DNA of 64,000 nucleotides, from the NCBI GenBank assembly GCA_004335835.1, contig RWJK01001594.1, positions 34,701 to 98,700 of the forward strand, written 5' to 3'. Positions within the stretch are counted from its first letter, which is position 1. Every line of letters starts with the position of its first letter. Under the pieces are notes generated by a model. The model was not told the origin of the DNA and did not search any database. It saw only the letters and a program-made list of their open reading frames with translations. Source of the stretch: Scenedesmus sp. ARA3. Lineage: Eukaryota; Chlorophyta; Chlorophyceae; Sphaeropleales; Scenedesmaceae. A program made the translations under genes and the position numbers. Below are positions 1 to 10,816 of this stretch, piece by piece.

Positions 1-326
1 TGCAGCTTTGTCACTTGAGGTGCTCGTAGCTGCATCAACTGATCAGGACCCTGATTGGCTATTTGGGAGCAATCCCAAGAGTAGCACAGCAGAACATATT
101 GGCTTTACAAGGCAGGCTCCTGCAACAGTGCAAAGATGGAAGGGACAGCTCTCACCTGTTGCTGTGAAGCTTCATCTCCACTGTTTGCCTCTTCACCAGC
201 GGTAGCAGCTGTTACTCTGCCATTTGCTGCTTCCGTGGCCATGCCCATGCATGCAAGCTGTGCTCCAACCTCCAGAAGCTTCAGCCCTCATATGTGGGTG
301 AACCTCATGGCTTACTGGCACTGCAG

Positions 327-434
327 ACAGCAGAGCAGAGGCAGTCAGCAGCAGCAGCAGCAACAGCAGTTTCGGTGGCTCAAGAGGTTGCCAAGCTGCG
401 CACGATAGCCGCTGGGCTGCTGAACACCTGTTGA
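327..434 (+). CDS. Possible last exon of an upstream gene (partial)
   Basis: A CTGCAG acceptor at 321-326 is followed by an open frame that ends in TGA at 432-434. It reads TAEQRQSAAAAATAVS and then AQEVAKLRTIAAGLLNTC, an Ala/Gln-rich helical segment that looks coding and coiled-coil-like. The upstream 326 bases have open stretches in other frames (for example one reading DPDWLFGSNPKSS) that could be earlier exons, but I could not join them with consistent phase. No family is recognised, and the rest of the gene would lie left of the window. This is a weak call based only on codon texture and one splice site. Confidence 0.3.
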   Translation, partial: TAEQRQSAAAAATAVSVAQEVAKLRTIAAGLLNTC

Positions 435-1829
435 GACAACCTACAGCTAGAGACGATCACCAGAGGTGCACACCACCAGTGGTAGTGTCCTGGCACAGGT
501 GACAGGACGGTGCCAGACAGCCCACAACAACGCCGCTAGAAGCGTGCTTTGCAGCTTGCCGCTGTATATTATGCAGTCAACTCTTTCTCGCAGACAAATC
601 AGCAAGTAAAAACTGCGCCGGTGGCAGCTGTGGTGTCTTGCGGGGTCCGGCCAAGTGAGCGAAGCATGCATACACCGCAAGGCAGATCATACTGACGATC
701 TTCCACAGCTCGTGCTTTTGCTGCCATACAGCGCCGAAAGGGCTGCTGCCAGTGGCAGCAACTTGGGACCCACCTGCAGGCTCTCCTGTGCTCACTTATT
801 GCACTCTCCTAATCCCCTAGTTATAACCCATTATTGCTCAGATTCATGATTGTACCAGTTGGCCCAGGCTGTTCCCCAGTTTTCTAGTGTCACTGGTCGG
901 GTCTCAGCAAGCCCCTGGTACTGAAGCGGCGACGTGGTGCAGGACCCCTGCAGGCACTACGTTTCTCCCGGAAAACCTTACGCCGCATGCATGGCAGCGG
1001 CGAACGCGAGGGTCATGCCTTGGTAAGAGCGACACAACAGTAACAACGTTTACGCAACAGCCGCTGTTTCAAACCGCCATGCAAAACAGCAATACAGCCT
1101 GAGGGAAGCAGATGTGCCTTTAATGATCACCGTGTTGCAGCCATTGCCCATCGGGTGAGCTGTCCAATCGCTGTGAGCAGCCTGCACTTGCAGCGCAGGG
1201 TGTACTGCATGATCCTGAATCTGGCCAGCTGCGCTGTCACATGGCTGTGTGACCTTTGTGGCAGACCTGATTGAAAGCGATTTTCCTAGTACATGCATGC
1301 TGTACAACTAAAACTCTCTGTGGACAACTGCAATTGTGTGAGGGCAGACAAATGTCCAGCAACGGCATTCTGCAGATACGGCAGCCACTTCAGCAGGTAG
1401 AGACACGGCTGGCACCTTGCTGATGACACTGTTACACTTCTGGCAGTGCAAGGTGGTGCGGTGCGCTGCTAGCCACTAGCTGCAGTGCATACTGCACGTC
1501 AGGCTGACGTCAGCCTGAGGCTGCTGCTGCCAGCCGTGTCTCATTGGATGGGCCAGTGCTAGCTGGTGCTGGCTCTGCTGTTACAGCCGCGTCTGCTGCT
1601 GCATGCTTGAACTCAGGCACTGCTGCTTTGGACCATGTGCTGTATGGTTGAGTGTTACCGCACTTCAAACGGCATGCTCGCGGTTCATTCAGAAACGTGC
1701 ACGTGGAAACATGCACCCACATGTACAGCCACTGTTGTCATTGCACTCCCTGCAGCAGGTGCGACTGCCACTGCACCAGCAGGCCGGCACACAGCAGTGC
1801 AGCAGTTCTACAGGATACCACTCAGGCTA
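435..1829. other. Intergenic, no gene seen
   Basis: About 1.4 kb with only short unconvincing open frames on both strands. On the minus strand a TGTAA (plus-strand ttaca near 1580) lies about 250 bases past the stop of the next gene. TGTAA is the usual polyadenylation signal of chlorophyte nuclear genes, so this may be that gene's 3' end. Confidence 0.4.
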
Positions 1830-2012
1830 TCACACCTGCGCTTGCCCCTGCTGCTGCCCTGTCACCGCAGCTAACGCTGTGTCGCTTGCAGCCTGACCCT
1901 GGCAGATAGCAGCAGCTGCATCCTCAGCTGCAGCAGCAAACACCTCTTCCTCTCCCTCTGGCAGCTGCGCGTCCACACCTGCAGCACCCTCATCATGTTC
2001 ATCTTGCTGGCC

Positions 2013-2044
<32 letters not shown>

Positions 2045-2624
2045 GCTGCATCAGCTGCGCCATGCGCTCACGCAGGCTGTCAGCAGCCTCCTGCCCTAGT
2101 GCTGCCTGCACCTCCTGCATCAGCTGCTGCTGCCACACAGACCTGGCTGCGGCCTCCTGCTGCTGCCGCTGCTGCGCCGCGGCCTGCAGGCGAGCGTCCA
2201 GCTCCTGCAGCATGCGCTGCTGCAGCACAACCTGAGACAGCATGCGCAGTTACGGGTGCGGGCAGGCAGGACACATGGCCAGCGTTGCTTGAAGGTGCGC
2301 AGCTATGCATGTACCACGGTCCTTCGGGATCCTGGAGCCGATACATTCGTCCTTTTACATGGGAAGGCCAGCAGGCTTCCGTAAGTAGGCGCCAAGCTGA
2401 CAAATGATCATGTAGCGGCAAGATTTCTCAGTTTTTGAGTTTTTGACAGATAGTTTGCATGCATAACTGTGTTGGATAACCAACACAGGCTGTGCTAGTG
2501 GCACCGGCTGCACTGCTGAACCTCATTATCCTATGCATCACAAGCAAGCGCCGCTGCAGGCATCCACTGGCCGCACTCAACCCCAGTGCACTCGCAACAG
2601 GGCACAGCCTGCAGCAGCTCCTCT

Positions 2625-2656
<32 letters not shown>

Positions 2657-3886
2657 CAGGAGGCAGCAATGCACGCCGCGCTGCGCACCTCTGCCTGCTG
2701 CACCTGCTCCGTGATGATGTGGAAGCGGCCCTTGCGCAGCCGCTCCTTGGTCAGCGCCAGCTCAGCAGCAGCAGCCGCCAGCTGGCGGTCCCGCGCAGCC
2801 AGAGCAGCCTGGCAGCAGGCAGCAGGCAGGCGGGTGGGCAGCGGGTGGGCAGGCGGGCAGCAGGCAAGAGTCAGAGCCAGCGGGCGTGGGTCAGGGAGGA
2901 AGGCAAGCGGAGGGTGAGCAGGGCACATTCATAATGATGCGATTTTGATGAGGAACCCATCTAGTGACATGCAGGAGCGGCATGTGGACTTGTATCCTGA
3001 CTTTCATGGAATGAACAGGATGCAGCAGGTTGCTCCTTAGTCATGCTCTGTCAGCATTCCAAGCAGCTTCTGCGGCTGGCTCAGCATGCAGCCCAAATTG
3101 CTGATGTGAGCAAACTCAAACACTGCTTCAAGATCTGACGTTGTTATCAAACTGAATGCCTGTCAAACACAGCGAGCTGCGCAGGCAGTGCCCTGCTGCC
3201 TCACCACGAGCTGCTCGTGCTGCTGCTGTGCACACTCCAGCTGCTGCACCAGCGCCACCACGCTGCTGCGCTGCTGCTGCGCGGCTGCCGCCGCCTGCTG
3301 CACCGCACTGTGCAAGCTGTCGCAGGCGGTCAGCGCGTCGCGCAGCATCTGCTGCTGCCGCGTGACAGCAGACAGCAGCAGAGTGCCGCGCTGCGAGCAC
3401 TCTGTGTGGGCTTGCCTGCAGAGCTCTGCCATCAGAGCATCCCATACCCGCAGCTCTGGCGCAACCTGCCGGCAGGATGCATGCACAACCTCAGGTTCTC
3501 TGTATTTAAGTCAAATGCACGATTTTATCCATGCAGCAAATGCGACTCCGGATGCAGCAAAGCGGCAGATGGCAGATGCTGTGCAACGCTTGATTGGGCT
3601 GGATGGAGCTGCAATCCAGCGCTAGCAGCTGTCCTATCCAGCTGCACTCAAACCACATCCCACCTGCTCATGAGCACTCCAGCCGGTCAGCTCTTGGCTG
3701 CCATCACCAGCCGCAGCAGTACCGCAGCCGTACTGCGGCAGCTGCAGCTGCAGCGGCGCGCCGGCCTGCTGCAGCGCCCACTGCAGCCCCACTGCTAGCA
3801 GCTGCAGGCCCTGCCGGTTCATGGAGGCAGCCCCTGACAGCGGCAGCTGCTGAAACAGCTGGCGAGCTGCGCGGGGACACTCAGCT

Positions 3887-3944
<58 letters not shown>

Positions 3945-4530
3945 TGGGGCCGTCTGGGGTGCTGCAGGCGGACCGGAATGCTTCACGGGGTGCGTCAGGT
4001 GCTGTAGCGGTGCCTGGTGATTGAGCTGTTGGGCTGTCAGACCTTATGTCTAGCCTGGCAAGCATACTGTCTGTTGTCTGCAGCATCAGATCCTTAGAAC
4101 CGCCAGCATTGCTGCAGGTGCCCCGGGTGTCAAGTTGCTGCCATCTTGCAGGTGCGTCAGCCCCAAACAGTGCCCATGGGTTGTTGCTGCTGCTGCTGCT
4201 GCTGCTGCCCTGCTCAGCCTGAGCGGGCTGCTGCTTGGGTGCAGCAGCTGCTGCAGTTGCAGGTGCGCTGACACCGGTAGGGGCAGCTGCTGCTTGCTGC
4301 TGCTGAGCTGCTGCACGCATCAGCCACGAAGGGTTTGCTGGTGCGGAGTCTGCCAGCCAGCCTGCGGTGTGTGGCCGCTGCTTCGGCGTGCTGCTGCTGT
4401 AGCTCAGGCCTGACACTGCAGCTGACTGAGGCCTCAATGCAGCATGCGAGCCACAAACAGCAGCCCCCGGCTGCTGCAACTGCCTAGCTTGATGCTGCTG
4501 AAGCACGGCTGCATCACTCCAAGGCCTGCA

Positions 4531-4582
<52 letters not shown>

Positions 4583-5299
4583 GAGGGGCTGACAGCTGCA
4601 CGGCTGCTGGGGCGGGTTGCAGCTTTGTCAGACATGCATCGAGACGCCCGGCTGGCACTGCACTTGAGGCCTGTGGGACTTGATGCTTCTGCTGAACTGC
4701 ATGTGTCAGCAATGTAATGCCGCTGCCGCTGGCCCACGGACGCAGGTCTCGCCTGCTGGCCTGATTGCAAGCGGCTGGCGGCACTGGCCGGCCTGGTGCT
4801 GCGGCTGGTGCTGGTGCTGGTGCGCTGCTGTGTGCTGCTGCTGCGGCTGGCTGCGGGCTGTGCAGTGCATGGGCGTGTAGTGCTGGGGCTGCGTTTCTTT
4901 TTGTGTGCGTGCAGCCACGCAAAGAAGTGTGGGTACTGCTGTTCGTCATCCTCGCCTATGCATGCTGCAACATCAGGAGGCAAGATCAGGCATTCAGAAC
5001 GCAGGAGCCCAGCAGCCACCCTGTAGCGCACCCCGTGAGCTGTTGTTGAAACATGCTGTCATACAATGAATAACCCAGCACCGGTGCTCACCTAGGCTCA
5101 GAGGGCGCTGCTTAGGACTGCCAATGGCCTGTGTTGCTGCTGCTGTAGTGTCAGCATCGCTTGCTTCGCTGCTGTCTGAGGAGCTGCCTGCGCTTCTGCA
5201 AGCAGAGCCAGGTCTGCTTCCGTTATGATGAAGTATTCCTGCAGGATCCAATTGCCTAGCAACGGCGTGGGCAGCCAGCACAGCCACGTCCTGTGACAT
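1830..5299 (-). CDS. Axonemal dynein light-chain-domain protein (AXDND1/p28-like), 788 aa
   Basis: Five exons: 5299-5092, 5039-3664, 3465-3205, 2808-2689, 2231-1830; all phases agree. Residues 1-69 are Ser/Ala-rich with LDPAGILHHNGSRPGS. Exon 2 (70-528) opens with RSECLILPPDVAAC and is then disordered, with two polyGln tracts of 17-18. Exon 3 starts PELRVWDALMAELCRQ and continues TECSQRGTLLL, matching the core of the axonemal dynein light-chain family (a basic/aromatic segment before an xxCxERGxLL motif). Exons 4-5 are coiled coil (RQLAAAAAELALTKERLR). Family members are subunits or relatives of the inner-arm dynein p28 chain in cilia, so a ciliary role is inferred. It is far longer than p28 (about 250 aa) because of the low-complexity insert, so the long AXDND1 type fits better. 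It is divergent with the OXA2-like gene 514 bases away. The C-terminus could splice further, but the last frame closes cleanly. Confidence 0.72.
3889..3942 (+). repeat. (CTG)n tract coding polyGln on the minus strand
   Basis: An uninterrupted CTG run of about 18 units lies inside exon 2 of the minus-strand dynein-light-chain-like gene, where it is read CAG and encodes glutamine. A second tract of similar size is at about 4530-4580 in the same exon. Length polymorphism is likely in pure triplet runs of this size. Confidence 0.9.
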
Positions 5300-5813
5300 C
5301 TTGACTTTGGCTGTGGTGGGCTAGTGGTCAGCGTTGATCCACGCTGAAGTCAAAAGTGCAGTAAGGACTTATAGTTGGTTCTGATGAGCAAAAGCTCTAC
5401 GATATCTAGCAAACGTCCGCTTTCGTGCACGCGTCATGACTGACTCGGAGTACTGCAGCTGTATTGCTATCTACCAAGTGGCAGCGTTGACCCAAGAAGC
5501 ATATAATTTATCTTTGAAACTACTAAAGGTCATTTTGCAGCATTGCAAGTCCGCCGAACACGCCTTCGTCGCCAAGCTTGTAACCAGTCAGTGGCTAGTC
5601 ACCTGCAGGTGGTGTGCGGAACCAGAAAGTCTTCATACGCAAGCGTCTGCTGGTGTTCAACATACGCAACAATCTGCAAACCCCGTCAGTAGTCGAAGGT
5701 ACCGTGACTGGTCGTATTGCCCACCTGCTTGCTGGTGCTGCTGTGCCTGCTGCCAGGCTGTTCCATGCCACTGCAGCTGTGACAGTTCGTGACTGCTGCA
5801 CAGAACTGCTTGT
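5300..5813. promoter_or_regulatory. Divergent upstream region (dynein-LC gene / OXA2-like gene)
   Basis: 514 bases separate two ATG codons pointing apart (5299 minus, 5814 plus), so this stretch must hold both promoters and 5' leaders. I see no clear TATA box. A frame reading NQKVFIRKRLLVFNIRN at 5617-5670 and AARLFHATAAVTV before 5800 is open, but no in-frame ATG precedes it, so it is more likely leader or intron sequence. Confidence 0.5.
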
Positions 5814-8661
5814 ATGGCACTGTGCATCTTAGCAGCAAGGAGAGCCGTTTGCAGGTATGGAACTTGTCATGGTGCTGAAGGCTCTCTTGCCACAGCAGAG
5901 AATCCACATCTACCACACCAGCAGCAGCAGCAGGCCAACCTTGCGCACGCCCGATTGCTTCCTAAACTATGTCCTGTTTCTATTCCTGCAGCAACCCTTG
6001 GCAGCTGCCCTGCGTACAGAAATTGCACACTAGCACCAGCAGCAGCAACCCCTGGCTTGAGCGCGATGCAGCGACAGACGCTACAGCAGCAGCAGCAGCA
6101 GCAGCAGCGGCGGCGGCGGCAGAAGCAGCAGCAGCTTGCACGCCTCATCTGGGCATGTTCTCAGCCGGAGCAGCAGCCCTGGATGCATTGCATGCAGCAA
6201 GTGGCCTGCCATGGTGGGCAGTCATCCCAGCAACCAGTGTGGCAATCAAGACACTGCTGCTGCCTGTCAGCCTCAAGCAGGCTAAGATTGTGCGCACCAA
6301 CATGGTGCTCTGGGCAGAGTCATTCGAGTTCCTGCGGCAGCGGGATGCAAGAGACAAGCATCAAGCAGAAGCAGCAGCTGCAGCAGCAGCAGCAGCAGGG
6401 AACAGCACCGCGCCATCTAGCAGCACGCTTGCTGCCGACATGCAGCCTCAAAAACAGCAGCAGCAGCAGGCTGCAGGTGCAGCAACTAGCGAGCAGCCAG
6501 TGTCAACGCTGCCGCAGCATGTGCAGGCAGCCAACAGCGCGGCCGCTGCGCTGCAGCAGCTGCAGCACTGGCAGGCGCGCCTTGCAGTGTACCATGAGCT
6601 GCGTGTGAAGTGTGGGGTGCCCCACCCTGCCTGGTTTGTGTTCAACCAGTTGCTGCAGGTGAGGGGGGCATGCAGCAGCAGCAGCTGCAGCAGCAGCACA
6701 CCGCAGCACTTATCGACCTGCAGTACCACCTCTGTCGCAGCAGCAGGGGAGGCAGCAGATTGCAACGATTCAAGCCACACGTCAGTGCGGTATGTTTTAA
6801 TCGCACTGCACAGAGACCGTAACTTCTACAACAGGCTGCTGCATGCTGTTCTGAAGACGCACGCACACACATACACTGCGGCCTGCTGCGCTGCTGCAGA
6901 TCCCCGTGTTTGTCTACACCGCGGCCAGCATCCGTTACATGGCGCGAGCAGGCTGGCCTGGCTTCAGCTGCGAGGGAGCCCTCTGGTTCCCTGACCTAAC
7001 ACTGCAAGCCATGCAGTCGGGCCCTGCTGCTGATGCTGCTGGTGCTGCTGTGCTGCTGCCCATGGGGCTGCCTGGGCTGCTGCTGCCGCTGGCAGTCACA
7101 GGCATCATGCTGACGAGCATCAGGCTGGGCTTCAAAGCATCAGGTGGGAGCAGCAGGCTGCAAAAAGACAGATTTATACGGCTCCAGGATCCTGAAAGAC
7201 CGTGGCTGACAATGTATGCGTGTACAGGTCGTGCGGGGTGTGTTGTTGCAGTGGCTGCGCACGGAAGTCCTGGAGTAAACAGCAGGCCTCCTGCAGCAGC
7301 ACAGCAGGCTAGCATGCGTGCCTGATGCTGTGCGTCTTCATTTGATATCACGGTATGGCACTGCTGGTTACCTTCAAGACGTGTTTGCACCCCTTCCACC
7401 TAGTGCTGCTGCTCACTTTCTTTCAAAATCACAAGTTTTGTGATTTCGTGTTGTGCACATGGCTGTGCAGGCGCTGCCGCGAAGCACCCCAGCGTGGCAG
7501 GCACATGGCTGTCTTCATTCCTAGCCTACCTGCCTCCAGTGCTGTACACCCTCACACTAGCCAGCACCTACATCAAGCTGCAGCTGCCCCAGGCAGCACT
7601 GCTGCACTGGCTGGGCACTAGCAGCTTTACCCTGGGCCTGCAGCTGGGGCTCAGGAACCCTAGGGTTCGCGGGTTTTTAGGGTACAGTGCGCCTGCAATG
7701 GGTGGTGCTGCTGGAGGCGTGGATCCTGGGGTGGCTACGCAGGCAGCAGCAGTAGACAATGCAGACATCTTGGTGGTGATGGGGGCAAAGCATGCGGCGC
7801 TGCAGCGGTACAATGAGGCACTGTACTGCCTGCACAGGGCGCTGACCTTGGACCCGGGCAACGCGAGGTGAGGCTGGTGCAGCTGGTACTGCTTTTTATG
7901 GTGACACGCGTGCTTGCTGATGGTGGCGCTGGGCTATGTTTGATGCTATTGTTGGGCTTCATCCCTGTGTGTTTTGTGTGGTGTAGTAAGCCACGTTGGC
8001 ATATGTGGCTGGCAGTGCAGCAGCTGGTGGTCACTGCTGTGGCGCCACGAGGTCAGAGCTGTAGATGAATCCTAACCTGGAGCATGGATGAAATGAAACA
8101 TGCATGATGCAATGGATGTGAGGAAACTGCTGGAATGCTTTGCCCGGTACCTCCGCAGGTTCTCCTGTCCTGTGCCTGCCAAAAAAATTGGATGCTGGGC
8201 CAGAGGCCAACACGCAGCTGCTGTTCCTGCGCGTGGCACATTGTTGCCTGCTGAGGTTCTGTGCTGCTGCTGCTGCTCCTGCTGTTGCTTGCAGGGCACA
8301 CTACTCATGCGGCCAGGTGCATGCCATGCAGCATCAATGGCAGCAGTCAGAGGAGCACTACAGGCAGTGTGCACAGCTGGCAGCAGGCGCGCACTCCAAG
8401 GGCCAGGCAATGTACTGTGCAGGTGTGGCTGCACACCACCTGGGCAGGTTCCAAGAAGCTCTTGATGCTTACGATCAAGCTGCTGCAGTGCCAAACATAC
8501 AGCCCATGGTGGTGTTGGGCCAGGTGCGGGCTCTGAAGGCACTTGGGCAGACGGAGCAGGCTAGTGCGAAGGCACAAGCATTCCTCAGCTCCGACCAAGC
8601 CCGGGGCTGCAACGCAGCTGTGCTGGAATCCCTGAGAAATAGTATGGATAAGCCGTTGTGA
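5814..8661 (+). CDS. OXA2/COX18-type mitochondrial insertase with C-terminal TPRs, 571 aa
   Basis: Exons 5814-5854, 5992-6658, 6900-7143, 7471-7867, 8295-8661; every junction keeps frame. The start was chosen because MALCILAARRAVC followed by a GTATGG donor gives a basic, Arg-rich mitochondrial presequence in the right phase, continuing QKLHTSTSSSN. Around residues 65-115, SGLPWWAVIPATSVAIKT and LLLPVSLKQAKIVRTN match the first membrane segment of the YidC/Oxa1/Alb3 family. Further hydrophobic segments lie in exons 3-4 (LLPMGLPGLLLPLAVTGIML, FLAYLPPVLYTLTLAS). Residues about 420-570 are TPR-like (ALQRYNEALYCLHRALTLDPGNA; GRFQEALDAYDQAAAVPN). Plant OXA2 proteins, related to COX18, also carry C-terminal TPRs and help insert cytochrome oxidase subunit II; that role is inferred here. 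A polyAla/Gln loop interrupts the first half. Confidence 0.85.
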
Positions 8662-9389
8662 AGGAGACCGGCTTAGGCTGTCTGGTTGACTGGCGGAGCG
8701 ATCTTGGCGCGGGTGCTGTGCGATGTCGTCTGCTAGATGTGCGCGCCGGTGAAGAATATGTTTAGCTTTAATCAAATTAGTTTATTGACGTTTTTTTGGC
8801 TTCGGGTTGTCAGGCACGCAGTTGGGGTTCAGGCGTGCAACTTCGACGAGGATGGCTCTGGACTTATACGCTCGCCTCCGACATTCAGAGGACGACACCG
8901 CCCTTCCTTTCCATTGTTAACCATACTGTATATGCTTCGCGCCGCCTTGTAGCTTGAAAGCCGGACTCAGGGCAGTAGCTGTACAGAGAAGATAGGGGAG
9001 CGAGCACCAGCTCAGGGAGCCGTGCGGGTGAGCAGCCTGCAATCTATCAAACATTTGAAACATTTGGGATTATTAGGCTGCAAGCAAGGCAGCTGGGGTC
9101 TGATGAGCCGGTCGGTGCTGGAGCTGTGGCGCCATTCGCCTACAGCAGCACAGCGCAGTGACTTGACAGCAAGCCAACAAGTGCATTATACTGAAATCAG
9201 CTTGGTATTTGAAGCAAACATCGCGAAGGATCAGTGCTAGAGCAGCGGTCGACAACTGCCCTTCGCGCGCTGGGCGCGCAGCACCACCCGACGTCAAATG
9301 CCGCACGCACCAGGCAATTAATATTCTGCTTTCCCAATCAGCTGGGACTTCATGCCTTAATGCATTGATGCGCCGTGCAGGTGAACATC
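8662..9389. other. Intergenic, presumed promoter of the secreted-protein gene
   Basis: No convincing coding frame. It should contain the 3' end of the insertase gene and the promoter of the next gene. A CAG acceptor-like site at 9378-9380, ten bases before the next ATG, suggests an intron in that gene's 5' leader. Confidence 0.35.
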
Positions 9390-10816
9390 ATGGTCTCCAC
9401 AAAGGTGGCCCTGCTGCTGCTGGGCGCCTTCGCCCTGGCAGCAGTTGCCTCTGCTGATAGCTCAAAGGGCGGCAAGGCGGATGGTGGTTTCTGGGAGAGC
9501 AAGGGCTGGGAGAAGGTCCCAAAGGACATGGTGCACGACGACCCAAAGCCACCCAAGGTTCACTCGCCTATCATTCATGACAAGCCAGAGTGAGTGCTGC
9601 TGCGCTGATCAGCAGCGTACTAGTGCGCTTGTGCAGCACAGCTGCTGCTGTACATGCAATCTGCGCCTGCAGCTGACTCGCATGAGTAGCACACGAGCTT
9701 TGCAGCAATTCCAGCCAGCAGCGCTGCCAGCCTCAGTTTTCGTGGCCAGCACAGCAGTAACAATCACATACCTGCTGCTCTCGCTTGGCTCCACCCTAGC
9801 TCAACGCAACACTGAACCGTCATGCTGTGTTCATTCCCCTGCCGCTGCCTGGCCCTGCAGGAAGGTCGTGATCAAGAACCCGCCCATGCACGCTATCCCC
9901 CAGGGCCCCCCCAGGGAGCCATTCAACAAGCCCCGCTTCAACATCACCAAGGGCGTGGCACCCCCCAAGCCCGCCAAGGTGAAGATCATGCCCGTGAAGG
10001 AGCCAAAGATCATCGATAAAACGGTGCCCTTCAAGAACGACGAGAAGATCCAGAAGCCGGAGTTCCGCAAGGTGTTCGCTTCTCCTTCCCCCAAGCCCGC
10101 AAAGGTGAAGATCGTGCACGTGAAGGAGCCCAAGATCGTCGATAACAGCCAGCCATTAAAGAACAAGGAGGAGTTCCCCAAGCCCACCTTCAGGAAGGTC
10201 AACGCCCCACCCAGCCCCAAGCCCGTGAAGGTGAAGGAGCCCAAGATTGTGGAGGAGCCCATCAAGGACGTGACCTCGGCACCATTCAAGGTAGGCTGCT
10301 GTCTGTGTGGATGATGTGGCCGAACATAGAACCAGCAGTGTGTATGCTGGGTGATATTTGCCGCAGGTGCGGCAGCAAGCTTGTTTGGTGTGCTGTGTGC
10401 TTGCCAGATGCAGAGGAGGCAGATGCAGCCAGCAAACTGTGCTGCAGCCTGTGTCTAGTGCTGCCCAGGCGACTGAGAGTGCCAGCTGCAGCCACAGCTC
10501 CCTGTCGCACCAACAGCCAATCCATTGTGCACCTCCTACTTTCTGTGCGTCAGCCGTGCAAAGCTGCACAAACAATGCTGCAGCCTCGTCTCAGCGCCAG
10601 TGCTGACAACCTTCCTGCAACTGTGTGACGTGTCACTGCTGCCGCCAGGTGACCAAGGGCTTTGTGGACCCCCCCGGCAAGGACACCATCAAGATGGACA
10701 AGGGCATGCCCACCAAGGAGATCTTCAGGCGCTTCTTTGCTGACGCCAACAGCGGCAACAAGGGCCCCAAGGACGCCAACAAGGGCCCCAAGGACATGAA
10801 GGACAGCAAGAACTAA
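9390..10816 (+). CDS. Secreted Lys/Pro-rich repeat protein, 265 aa, unknown family
   Basis: Exons 9390-9589, 9861-10290, 10649-10816. The start is the ATG giving MVSTKVALLLLGAFALAAVA then SADSS, a textbook signal peptide with cleavage near residue 22. The mature part is rich in Lys, Pro and Val. It contains an imperfect repeat in exon 2: PKPAKVKIMPVKEPKIID, PKPAKVKIVHVKEPKIVD and a shorter PKPVKVKEPKIVEE, each followed by a phrase like KPEFRKVFA or KPTFRKVNA. The C-terminus has NKGPKDANKGPKDMKD. There are no cysteines in the mature protein and no membrane segment. Codon use is strongly C/G-ending (AAG, CCC, GTG) compared with neighbours, which suggests high expression. A cell-wall or matrix protein is the natural guess, but I do not recognise the family. 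Confidence 0.85.

Noticed and set aside
5614..5832. Frame with AARLFHATAAVTV as alternative presequence of the OXA2-like protein
   Set aside because: No in-frame ATG and a stop before any donor, whereas ATG 5814 with the GTATGG donor joins exon 2 in the correct phase.
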